The notes under the pieces: model-generated
What the model saw: only the letters and a program-made list of their open reading frames with translations
What the model was told of the DNA's origin: nothing
Databases searched by the model: none
Shown here: positions 6,288 through 13,432 of the stretch, one piece after another
Layout: every line of letters begins with the position of its first letter
Numbering within the stretch: the stretch's first letter is position 1
DNA from: an uncultured Spirochaetia bacterium
GTDB lineage: Bacteria; Spirochaetota; UBA4802; JAGODF01
DNA: 15,445 bases
NCBI GenBank assembly: GCA_937967705.1
Contig: CALCJG010000277.1
Span: 1 to 15,445, forward strand
Direction of reading: 5' to 3'
Translations under genes and position numbers: made by a program

Positions 6288-8537
6288 TTATTTTTTTCTA
6301 GGAAGAGTGAAATAAAAAGTAGCTCCCCTATCAGGCTCTGCCTCGCACCAGGCTCGTCCCCCGTGTCGGTTGACAATCCGTTGAACAATACTCAGACCGA
6401 CCCCCGATCCCTCATACTCATCACCATGCAATCTTTGGAACGCATTGAAGATTCTGTCAACCTTATTCATATCGAAACCGGCGCCGTTGTCCCGAATATA
6501 ATAGACATTCTCGTCCTGTTCCTCCCATCCCCCCGCCTCGATCATAGCCCCTTCCGTATACCTGGTAAACTTAAGGGCATTGGAGAGCAGGTTGACAAGC
6601 ACCTGGCTGATGAAAAACGCGTCCCCCCGGGCCGGCGGCATGGGAAGCATCTTCAGATTGACCGCTCTTCCCTGAAACCCCGTCAACAGACCTTCATAAA
6701 CCGAAGTTACCAGCCCGGACATATCGATTTCCGATATCTTCAGCTGTTTGAAGCCCAGGCGGGAAAGCGCGAGAAGATTGTTGATCAGATTTTCCATTTT
6801 TTCCGTGTTGTCACGAATGACGGAGAGGAAACGGTGTCCGTCCTCGTCCAGGGAATCGGTGTACCTTTTCAGAAGAACGCGGGAAAAGCCGCCTATGGAT
6901 ATCAGGGGTGTCCTCAGATCATGGGAGACGGAATAGTTGAACGCCTCCAGCTCGCTGTTGGCGGCCTCCAGCTGTCTAACGTTGTGCGCAAGCTCATCAT
7001 TCAGATGCCTGATCTCCTCCTCCTTTCTTTTCCTCTCGGTGATGTCTCTCAGGAAAACCACGGCATGCCGCTCCCCCTCCAGGATGACGAGCATGGTATT
7101 CACCTCGCAGGGAAAGACATCCCCGTTCTTTCTTCTGTTGAAGGCTTCGAGATACATCCCCCCGTTTCTCATTTCTTCCTCTATGAGTTTTTCAAGGGAA
7201 AAGTCCGGATTCTCAGGAAGAAGATCGAAAACGGTCAGGGACAGGAGCTCTTCACGGCTGTAACCGAACATCTGGCAGGCGGTGGAATTGCAGTCCAGGA
7301 TGTTCCCATCCAGGGTTTCCAGGAATATCGCATCCAGTGAGGATTCCAGGATAGTGCGGTTTTTCAACTCGCTCTTCCGCAGCTCCACCTCGGCTCTTTC
7401 CCGCTCCTGTATCTCCGTCAGGAGCCGCTGGTTGATATCCTCGAGTTCCCGGGTGCGTTTGAGGACCAGATCTTCCAGATGATCCCGGTAACGCCGCAGT
7501 TCCTCTTCCACCCTTTTACGTTCGGTAATATCCAGAATGATCCCCACAAGTCCCGCAAGCTCCCCTTTGCCGTTGGTAAAAGTAGCCTTGCTGAAGATGA
7601 CATCGTGGTCGGTTCCATCGGAGGATTTGACGGAGGCCTCGTAGATCTGGGAACCGGGATTCTCGAAGAGCTCCCTGTCCTTCTGATAATAGACATCAGC
7701 CAGATCCTTCGGCGCGACACCGAAAACATCCTTCCCGATAATCTCTTCCCGGGGGAGATTGATGTATTTCTCGAAAGCCCGGTTGCACCCCAGGTAGATG
7801 CCCTTTCCGTTCTTGAAAAAAACGGGGTTCGGCATGGCATCGATGAGCGTCTGCACAAAAACCAGCTGCTCGTTCAGCCGTTCCTCCACCTGCACCCTCC
7901 GGGATATATCCCTGGCGATGCAAAGAATCCCTCCGGGATGCCCGTCGGTGTCGAAAATCAGCGAGGAGCTCACCTCGGCGGGGAAGAAGCTCCCGTCCTT
8001 GCGCAGGAGACGAAGCTCCACTCTTTGCGGTAGGCCTGTTTCCATCAGTACTGCCACCTGATCCCTGGCCTGGAGACGATCCTCAGGGTGCACCAGGTCA
8101 AAGCCGTTGGGAACGGCTGACTGCAGCTCCTCAAAGCTCTCATACCCGTGAAGGAGCACGCCCTTGCGATTAACCATGAGCAGTCTGCCTTCCGGGTTCA
8201 TATAGGCAATATCGTCGGGAGATGTGTTGACGAACGTCCTGTAAAGCGTCTCACCGTCCTGGAAACAGTCCTCCAGACCGGATATCCCCCTCCCTTCACA
8301 AATCATCCGTTTTACAAGCCACTTAAACCGTCTGTAAAGGAATGCCATTACAATCATCACAGAAATAACAGATCCCAGAGCCACGGCAAGAATGATTTCG
8401 GGGGTAAAACCAGACACATGGATATGCCCATAGATCCCAGCAATGGACAACACTACCGCCAGCATGCCCAGGAGGGAAACAGCATGGTACAGGCAGGCCC
8501 TCAATATAGGGTTTCGGGAAGAAATTTCTGTCGACAT
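6288..8537 (-). CDS. Membrane-anchored multi-PAS sensor histidine kinase
   Basis: A 749-residue hybridless sensor kinase. Two transmembrane helices (about 16-37 and 46-67) with only a short loop between them mean there is no real periplasmic sensor, so sensing is probably cytoplasmic or within the membrane. Three PAS domains follow, each with a PAC tail: about 95-215 (ending ARDISRR), 222-342 (ILDITERKR) and 390-504 (LRDITERKR), with a coiled coil at 343-392. HisKA follows with the phytochrome-kinase-type H box NYSVSHDLRTPL (His539). The ATPase domain has N box LVNLLSNALKFT (Asn653), G1 DNGAGFD (683-689) and G2 GSGVGLSIV (710-718). All catalytic motifs are intact. There is no receiver domain and no response regulator gene in the window. 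It starts at ATG 8537 behind AGGGGAT. The lysR gene follows 17 bases downstream, so the two are probably one transcript. The ligand or cofactor of the PAS domains cannot be read from sequence. Confidence 0.93.
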   Translation of the reverse strand: MSTEISSRNPILRACLYHAVSLLGMLAVVLSIAGIYGHIHVSGFTPEIILAVALGSVISVMIVMAFLYRRFKWLVKRMICEGRGISGLEDCFQDGETLYRTFVNTSPDDIAYMNPEGRLLMVNRKGVLLHGYESFEELQSAVPNGFDLVHPEDRLQARDQVAVLMETGLPQRVELRLLRKDGSFFPAEVSSSLIFDTDGHPGGILCIARDISRRVQVEERLNEQLVFVQTLIDAMPNPVFFKNGKGIYLGCNRAFEKYINLPREEIIGKDVFGVAPKDLADVYYQKDRELFENPGSQIYEASVKSSDGTDHDVIFSKATFTNGKGELAGLVGIILDITERKRVEEELRRYRDHLEDLVLKRTRELEDINQRLLTEIQERERAEVELRKSELKNRTILESSLDAIFLETLDGNILDCNSTACQMFGYSREELLSLTVFDLLPENPDFSLEKLIEEEMRNGGMYLEAFNRRKNGDVFPCEVNTMLVILEGERHAVVFLRDITERKRKEEEIRHLNDELAHNVRQLEAANSELEAFNYSVSHDLRTPLISIGGFSRVLLKRYTDSLDEDGHRFLSVIRDNTEKMENLINNLLALSRLGFKQLKISEIDMSGLVTSVYEGLLTGFQGRAVNLKMLPMPPARGDAFFISQVLVNLLSNALKFTRYTEGAMIEAGGWEEQDENVYYIRDNGAGFDMNKVDRIFNAFQRLHGDEYEGSGVGLSIVQRIVNRHGGRAWCEAEPDRGATFYFTLPRKK

Positions 8538-8630
8538 ATCCCCTATTGATGCCTATATTTTAGGAAAAGTCAATGAATAATTTACCAGAGGGTATTTTGA
8601 GATCATTTTACCAAAAAGGGAGATTTTATC

Positions 8631-8660
8631 TTGACAACAACCTTTCCCAGAGTCTATCAA
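8631..8660 (+). promoter_or_regulatory. Probable sigma70-type promoter of the STAS gene
   Basis: A perfect TTGACA (8631-8636) is followed after 18 bases by TATCAA (8655-8660), a moderate -10 match. The start of transcription would be near 8667, about 28 bases before the ATG. Confidence 0.5.
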
Positions 8661-8694
8661 GAAATCTGATATCGGAAGCATCAAGGGAGAGACA

Positions 8695-9069
8695 ATGCAC
8701 TTAACCTATCGTATCAATTATGGCTATGTGATTTACGATATTGTAGGGAATATCCCTTATGAGGAATCGGAGATACTCGAAGAGTATGTCAAAGACAACT
8801 TTCCTCAGGATTACAAAAACGCCATTTTCAACATGGAGAAAGTTCCCTACATCAACAGCTCGGCTCTCAGCGTTTTCATTAAAATCCTTAAATTCCTTGA
8901 GGCCAAGGGGATCAAGGTTTATATGATGAACGTCAACGAGGAGATATACGGCCTGTTGAAACTGACCGGAGTGCACAAATTTTTCAAATACATCAAGGAC
9001 GAAAAGATGCTCGTAGAGCGACAGAAGAGAATGGAACTCGATTCCTTCCTCAACGAAGAACCTTTATAA
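8695..9069 (+). CDS. Single-domain STAS protein (anti-sigma factor antagonist-like)
   Basis: A 124-residue STAS domain, typical length for SpoIIAA/RsbV-type proteins. The order beta-strand (RINYGYVIYDIVGNI), helix, NAIFNMEKVPYINSSALSVFIK (42-63), then a strand around IKVYMMN (73-79), matches the fold. Ser56 in YINSSALS aligns with the serine that RsbW/SpoIIAB-type kinases phosphorylate (DSSGLG in SpoIIAA). The aspartate usually before the serines is Asn54 here. A charged C-terminal tail of about 20 residues extends past the domain. It probably works in the cytoplasm in partner switching or as an adaptor, and a HATPase protein that could be its partner is encoded at 11538-12401. It converges on the RtcA-like gene and overlaps it by six bases. 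Confidence 0.88.
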   Translation: MHLTYRINYGYVIYDIVGNIPYEESEILEEYVKDNFPQDYKNAIFNMEKVPYINSSALSVFIKILKFLEAKGIKVYMMNVNEEIYGLLKLTGVHKFFKYIKDEKMLVERQKRMELDSFLNEEPL

Positions 9070-10032
9070 GAGCAGGTCCATCACCCTTTTTGTAGCCTCA
9101 GCGCAACCCGAATGCAGATTCGCATCATCCCTTCCCGCCAGCCGATAATAGGGCAGCAGTTCCCGGATAAGGAAATCGGGCCACCGACCGCTGCTCTCCG
9201 ATGCCTCCACCTCCCCCAGAAACTCCCCCAGACAGTCATCCACCGGGATGCTGTCATAGACGTAGCCCCCCGCTGCATTGTAGGCATCCAGCGAGAGGGA
9301 GTAGATGAGGGGAACGCCGTCCCGCATATGGAAGATCTGCACGAGATGCCCGCTTCCGGCGGAATCCTGCACCTCGATCAGGGAGATTTTATCTTGCGGG
9401 AGTCCCGTCCGCTTGATCAGGAGATTCTTCTGCCGGGCGGCCAGTTCCATGCTCAGGCCGGAAAGGACCACCCTTGCCCCGACGAGTTCCGTCTTCTTTT
9501 CCCCGGTTTCCCGGATAACGCCGGTTTTCTCGAAGGGATAGACCTTCGCCTGTATCCTGCCCTGCCCGGATCCGAAAAAACCGTAGCGCCGCAGGGACAG
9601 ATGTGCGTAAAACCCCAGACTCTCCAGATGTGCAAGGAAGCATTCATTCCAGAAATTGACCGGCGCCGAGAGACGGGACTGAGTAACCCCTTCGCAGGAA
9701 AGACTGGAACGGAAAGGCAGCGTAAAGAGAACCGGTAGAAAAAGGAGAAGGGTCTCCACGGCGGAGGAACAGGGACCCGTAAGGAACTGATAGATTCCGT
9801 AGGAAACGGGGGAAGGGTAGAACTCCACATCCTGTCCCCTGGCCATCAACCGGCCCGTTCCGCTCTGATGGAAGATGTCCTCCCAGTCAGACATAATGTT
9901 GGCACAGAGGGGATTGCTCTGCAGAAAGGGTATCCCCCCTCTCAGGGTAACGGGCTTACCCGTAAGCAGGGAGAGTGACAGGGACTGGCGGAAGGCCGTC
10001 CAGTCCCAGGGCCCGGTGTCCAGGATAATCAT
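9064..10032 (-). CDS. Divergent RNA 3'-terminal phosphate cyclase (RtcA) homologue
   Basis: A 322-residue protein with RtcA-family landmarks: the start LDTG...FRQSLSLSLLTGKPV (4-28), a central block of NFWNECFLAHLESLGF followed by LRRYGFFGSGQGRI (127-160), GSGHLVQIF (226-234), LLPYYRLAG (292-300) and NLHSGCAEATKRVM (305-318), where His307 aligns with the histidine that is adenylylated in the E. coli enzyme. Known cyclases convert RNA 3'-phosphates to 2',3'-cyclic phosphates with ATP. Several hallmark residues are missing by remembered alignment: the GEGGGQ loop is replaced by GPWDWT with a two-residue deletion, the QHL motif is absent, and the aspartate of ADQL is Arg290. It may have altered activity or be a non-catalytic RNA-binding relative. 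It lies 17 bases after serS and is probably cotranscribed with it. Family fairly sure, activity unsure. Confidence 0.75.
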   Translation of the reverse strand: MIILDTGPWDWTAFRQSLSLSLLTGKPVTLRGGIPFLQSNPLCANIMSDWEDIFHQSGTGRLMARGQDVEFYPSPVSYGIYQFLTGPCSSAVETLLLFLPVLFTLPFRSSLSCEGVTQSRLSAPVNFWNECFLAHLESLGFYAHLSLRRYGFFGSGQGRIQAKVYPFEKTGVIRETGEKKTELVGARVVLSGLSMELAARQKNLLIKRTGLPQDKISLIEVQDSAGSGHLVQIFHMRDGVPLIYSLSLDAYNAAGGYVYDSIPVDDCLGEFLGEVEASESSGRWPDFLIRELLPYYRLAGRDDANLHSGCAEATKRVMDLLL

Positions 10033-10049
10033 AGACCTGAACCGGTCCT

Positions 10050-11312
10050 CTAAAGCTTGATGTATGGCTTAAGGACATCCGGAATCTCTATTCGTCCCTC
10101 CGCGGTCTGATAATTCTCCATGACGGCCGCCAGCGTCCGGCCGGCTGCCAGCCCCGAACCGTTGAGGGTGTGCAGGAAGGCCGGCTTGCCTCCCTTTTCC
10201 GGGCGGTAACGGATCTTCGCCCGGCGCGCCTGGTAATCAATGAAATTGGAGCAGGAGGAAATTTCCACATAGCGGTCCAGACCGGGCATCCAGACCTCAA
10301 TGTCATAGGTCTTGGCGGAGGACGCCGAGGTATCGGCGCTGCAGAGAAGGCTCACCCGGTAGTGCAGCTTCAGCCGTTTCAAAACCTCCTCGGCGCTGGC
10401 CACCAGCTTCTCCAGCTCATCGAAGGAGGTCTCCGGTTCCACGAACTTTACCAGCTCTACTTTTTGAAACTGATGCACCCGAATCAGTCCCCGGGTGTCC
10501 CGCCCGGCGGAACCCGCCTCCCGGCGGAAACAGGCAGACTGCATGGTAACGTAAAGGGGCAGGTCCTCCTTCTCCAGGATTTCGTCACGGTAGAGATTCG
10601 TCAGCGTCACCTCAGCGGTGGGTATCAGGGAGAGACCGTCCCGTTCGATACGGTAATACTCGTCCTTGAATTTGGGGAACTGGCCTGTGCCGATCATACT
10701 GTCGTCGTTCACGATGTAGGGTCCGAAGATCTCCCGGTATCCGTGCTCGGTGGTGTGGAGGTCCAGCATGAAGTTGATGATGGCCCGCTCCAGCTTGGCG
10801 GCCAGTCCCTTGTAAACGTAGAACCGCGTACCGGCGATCTTCACGCCCCTCTCGAAATCCAGTATGTCCAGATCCACGCCGAGATCGTAATGGGGTTTGG
10901 GAGTAAAATCGAAACCGGGCTTTTCCCCCCAGGTTCGGACGACGACGTTGTCCTCTTCGCTTTTCCCCACCGGGACGGAAGCGTCCAGAAGATTGGGCAG
11001 AGAGAGCGCCATCTCATCGAACTTCGCATTGATTTCTTCAAGCCGGGTTTCAGCATTCTTGATCTCATCCCCCAATCCCTGCACCTCTTTCATCAGGTCG
11101 GCGGCATCCTCCCCCTTGCCCTTTCGGGCGCCTATCTCCTTGGAGAATCGGTTCCGTTTTTCCCGCAATTCATCACGACTGGCAATCAACTTTCGCCTCT
11201 CTTCGTTGATCTTTCCCAGATCTTCCAGATCGACGACGGACCGCATATTCCTGTCTTCCAGCACCTTTTTAATGAGCGTAATGTCTTCCCTGATGAATTT
11301 TGGATCAATCAT
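10050..11312 (-). CDS. serS: Seryl-tRNA synthetase
   Basis: A 420-residue class II synthetase of normal length. It charges tRNA-Ser (and tRNA-Sec where present) with serine. The N-terminal long coiled-coil arm that grips the tRNA extra arm is at about 30-105 ([19 protein letters not shown]). The catalytic core shows TAEV (232-235, serine pocket), motif 2 [20 protein letters not shown] (262-281) running into FQKVE, the serine-binding EISSCSNF (350-357) and motif 3 [20 protein letters not shown] (383-402, Arg392). Nothing is missing. ATG at 11312 follows GAGGGGACG at usual spacing, and a consensus promoter lies just upstream. It is the first gene of a two-gene unit with the RtcA-like gene. Confidence 0.98.
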   Translation of the reverse strand: MIDPKFIREDITLIKKVLEDRNMRSVVDLEDLGKINEERRKLIASRDELREKRNRFSKEIGARKGKGEDAADLMKEVQGLGDEIKNAETRLEEINAKFDEMALSLPNLLDASVPVGKSEEDNVVVRTWGEKPGFDFTPKPHYDLGVDLDILDFERGVKIAGTRFYVYKGLAAKLERAIINFMLDLHTTEHGYREIFGPYIVNDDSMIGTGQFPKFKDEYYRIERDGLSLIPTAEVTLTNLYRDEILEKEDLPLYVTMQSACFRREAGSAGRDTRGLIRVHQFQKVELVKFVEPETSFDELEKLVASAEEVLKRLKLHYRVSLLCSADTSASSAKTYDIEVWMPGLDRYVEISSCSNFIDYQARRAKIRYRPEKGGKPAFLHTLNGSGLAAGRTLAAVMENYQTAEGRIEIPDVLKPYIKL

Positions 11313-11342
11313 GGCTTCGTCCCCTCACAGTTATTTAGGGGG

Positions 11343-11371
11343 ATAATCCCGCCGAAGGCTCTATTTGTCAA
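11343..11371 (-). promoter_or_regulatory. Sigma70-type promoter of serS
   Basis: On the minus strand, a perfect TTGACA (11371-11366) and GATTAT (11348-11343) are separated by exactly 17 bases. Transcription would start around 11336, giving a leader of about 24 bases. That is too short for a T-box or other leader regulation, and none is seen. Confidence 0.75.
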
Positions 11372-11446
11372 GAAAATGTGCCTCATCCCCCTCAATTCTC
11401 CGGCACAGCCCCCTCTTCTTCGGCGGCCGGTCCTACGTTAAATATC

Positions 11447-11475
11447 TTGAAACCGGCATGGTTTTGTAGTATTCT
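11447..11475 (+). promoter_or_regulatory. Possible promoter of the HATPase gene
   Basis: TTGAAA (11447-11452) and TATTCT (11470-11475) with a 17-base spacer, diverging from the serS promoter and about 60 bases before the ATG at 11538. The -10 match is moderate. Confidence 0.4.
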
Positions 11476-11537
11476 TGTTTTCATATCAGGGGTGATATGC
11501 ATCATCGTGGTCATCCTTTCAAAGGAGCCAGCAACAC

Positions 11538-12401
11538 ATGGATAAGACAGAAATCTACCGGCAATCCCCGCATCTGAGAGAAGCTGTCCAGGAGCTGCGG
11601 TTCCGCTCCGTCATCAACCGGGACTACATCATCAACAATGAACTGGGGAAGAGGATCGAAGAAACCACCGGAACGATGTTCTACTTCAAGGAGAAAACCC
11701 GGGAATTCGCCTACCTGGCCGGCCTGGACCCTGATGAGATGAGAATGGCCTTTACCGAAGGCATACAGAACATTCTGGAACACGGCAGAAGCTCCTCGGT
11801 GGAGGTGGAGCTCATCGCCTCCCGTATCAATACCGAGGACACCTACCTGGAGATGTCTTTCAAGCACAGGATGGAGACGAGGGATTTTTACTCCCTCCAC
11901 GAGGCAGACGACAGCGCGGACCGGGGTATTCTGGATTTTGAGAATCCCCGGGGGCGGGGAGAGTTTCTGATGCGGGAAATCATGGACGAGCGAAAATTCA
12001 TCAACGGCATGGAAAAGGATCCCGAGGGAAAAGGGGCCTTCTTTTTCAAGCGGGTGATGCGCAAGTATAAAAATCCCCGACCCAAACCCGAGGTAAATCA
12101 GCTCAGCAGGGAATTCAAGAGCTACATCGACAGCCTCCAGGATTACAAGAGCGCGCTCTTCCTCCGAATGGACTATTTTTCCCGAAAGGTGGAGCTTGTT
12201 TTCTCGGAAGAAAGGGGCAGCAGTGACGAGATACAGGAAATCCTGCAGCGTTACGGGTACAGGTTTAAAGGAGTTGACAGCTACCGGAATATCGCTTTCA
12301 GTTTCTGGGAATCCGATAATCTCCCTGAAACTCGACAGGGACCGCTGGATGACATTCTTTCGGAGATGGAAAAACTGCTGGCTGTAAGGAAGGAGAAATA
12401 A
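11538..12401 (+). CDS. RsbW-like HATPase-domain protein with unknown C-terminal region
   Basis: A 287-residue cytoplasmic protein. Residues about 10-175 resemble the ATPase domain of anti-sigma/serine kinases (HATPase_c_2): the N box is FTEGIQNILEHG (72-83; Glu74, Asn78, His82), and a lid or G2-type motif GRGEFLMREIMDE (139-151) is clear. The usual G1 motif DxGxGF between them is not visible: where it should lie the sequence reads EMSFKHRMETRDF (105-117). ATP binding or kinase activity is therefore uncertain. Residues about 185-287 form a separate segment with no family I recognise. The ATG has a strong AAGGAG (11522-11527) ten bases upstream. It probably acts in partner switching, with the STAS protein at 8695-9069 a candidate partner. 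Its stop codon is five bases from the 3' end of the antisense tRNA-Phe, and no hairpin terminator is seen between them. Confidence 0.75.
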   Translation: MDKTEIYRQSPHLREAVQELRFRSVINRDYIINNELGKRIEETTGTMFYFKEKTREFAYLAGLDPDEMRMAFTEGIQNILEHGRSSSVEVELIASRINTEDTYLEMSFKHRMETRDFYSLHEADDSADRGILDFENPRGRGEFLMREIMDERKFINGMEKDPEGKGAFFFKRVMRKYKNPRPKPEVNQLSREFKSYIDSLQDYKSALFLRMDYFSRKVELVFSEERGSSDEIQEILQRYGYRFKGVDSYRNIAFSFWESDNLPETRQGPLDDILSEMEKLLAVRKEK

Positions 12402-12406
12402 AAAAA

Positions 12407-12479
<73 letters not shown>

Positions 12480-12495
12480 ACTTGCGAACGGTTGC

Positions 12496-12524
12496 ATTAA
12501 TATTTACCATGTATAAAAAGTCAA
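12496..12524 (-). promoter_or_regulatory. Possible tRNA-Phe promoter
   Basis: On the minus strand, TTGACT (12524-12519) lies 16 bases before TATTAA (12502-12497), about 17 bases upstream of the tRNA 5' end. It overlaps the start codon of the plus-strand TPR gene at 12509, so the two transcripts would overlap head to head. Confidence 0.4.
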
Positions 12525-13429
12525 TAATAAATTTCACCCTGCTTTTATTATTTTTTTTCACAGGATCGGAAACCCTCCACGCCTCCTGGAAATACTACTA
12601 CAAGAAGGGCATGATAGAATACAATGCCCACCTCTACGATTATGCAGAGGAAAACCTGAAGAAGGCGCTGCGTCTCAACGGACAGCTCTATCAGGCGGCA
12701 GCGATTCTGGGCGACATCTACATGAAGAAAAATAAAATCAACAAGGCCTTCGACTACTACGAAAGGTCCCTGCAGATCAGCGACAATCAGCCTGAGACGC
12801 ATTTCAAGGTGGGCGCAATTTACGAGTTCTATTACGAAATGGAATCCGCCGCAAGACATTACCGCCGGGCTGCGGAGCTGAACCCCGGGCACAGCATGGC
12901 TCACCTGAAGCTCGTCAACTATTATCTCGATCGCGGGGACAGGACGAAAGCGGACTTTCATTTCAATGCCTGTTACTCCATCGGGAAGGACAAGGGGAAT
13001 GAACTCTTTCAGAAGGCGCTGAATGCAGAGGAGAACAGAAAAGACAAAAATGCGGAATCCCTGTATCGAGAAACGATCGAAGCGAATCCCGCTCACCTCG
13101 ACGCCTACATCAGGCTATCACAGCTGTACCGCCGCAGGAAAGAATCACGCAAGGCAGTGAAATGCCTGGAGGAACTGCTGAAGGTGAGATCGGATTACTA
13201 CAAGGCCCACGTACAGTTGGGAGAGCTCTACTTCTCGGAGCGCCTTTCGAAAAACAGGAGGTATTACATCGAAAAAGCCATCGCCAGCCTCAACAGGGCG
13301 GCGGCGTTAGAACCAAAAAACCCGGAACCCTATATCCTGCTGACTGACATATACAGGTTTATAGGGAACCGGGAAATGGAAAAACGGATGCTTCAGAAAT
13401 CCCTTCAGCTCGAAGGGAAGAGTCCATAG
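12509..13429 (+). CDS. Secreted TPR protein
   Basis: A 306-residue protein made almost wholly of tetratricopeptide repeats. A signal peptide is visible: basic MYKK, a hydrophobic core at 9-17 (FTLLLLFFF), and probable cleavage after LHA at residue 25, so it acts in the periplasm or on the envelope. About seven TPR-like helix pairs follow between residues 35 and 303, for example around 62-93, 96-127, 197-228 and 272-303. TPR arrays bind partner proteins; the specific role is unknown. I chose ATG at 12509; a TTG 27 bases earlier sits one base outside the tRNA and would spoil the signal peptide. No convincing Shine-Dalgarno precedes the ATG. It converges on the next TPR gene with only three bases between stop codons and no terminator. 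Confidence 0.85.
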   Translation: MYKKSIINFTLLLLFFFTGSETLHASWKYYYKKGMIEYNAHLYDYAEENLKKALRLNGQLYQAAAILGDIYMKKNKINKAFDYYERSLQISDNQPETHFKVGAIYEFYYEMESAARHYRRAAELNPGHSMAHLKLVNYYLDRGDRTKADFHFNACYSIGKDKGNELFQKALNAEENRKDKNAESLYRETIEANPAHLDAYIRLSQLYRRRKESRKAVKCLEELLKVRSDYYKAHVQLGELYFSERLSKNRRYYIEKAIASLNRAAALEPKNPEPYILLTDIYRFIGNREMEKRMLQKSLQLEGKSP

Positions 13430-13432
13430 ACC

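Noticed and set aside
6363..7340. A 325-codon plus-strand open frame
   Set aside because: Antisense to the HisKA, ATPase and third PAS domains of the histidine kinase.
11400..11430. Possible terminator or leader hairpin between serS and the HATPase gene
   Set aside because: Only five pairs around a 21-base loop and no T tract; not convincing.
10170..11441. A 423-codon plus-strand open frame
   Set aside because: It is antisense to serS, whose motifs are unmistakable; its length comes from codon bias on the other strand.
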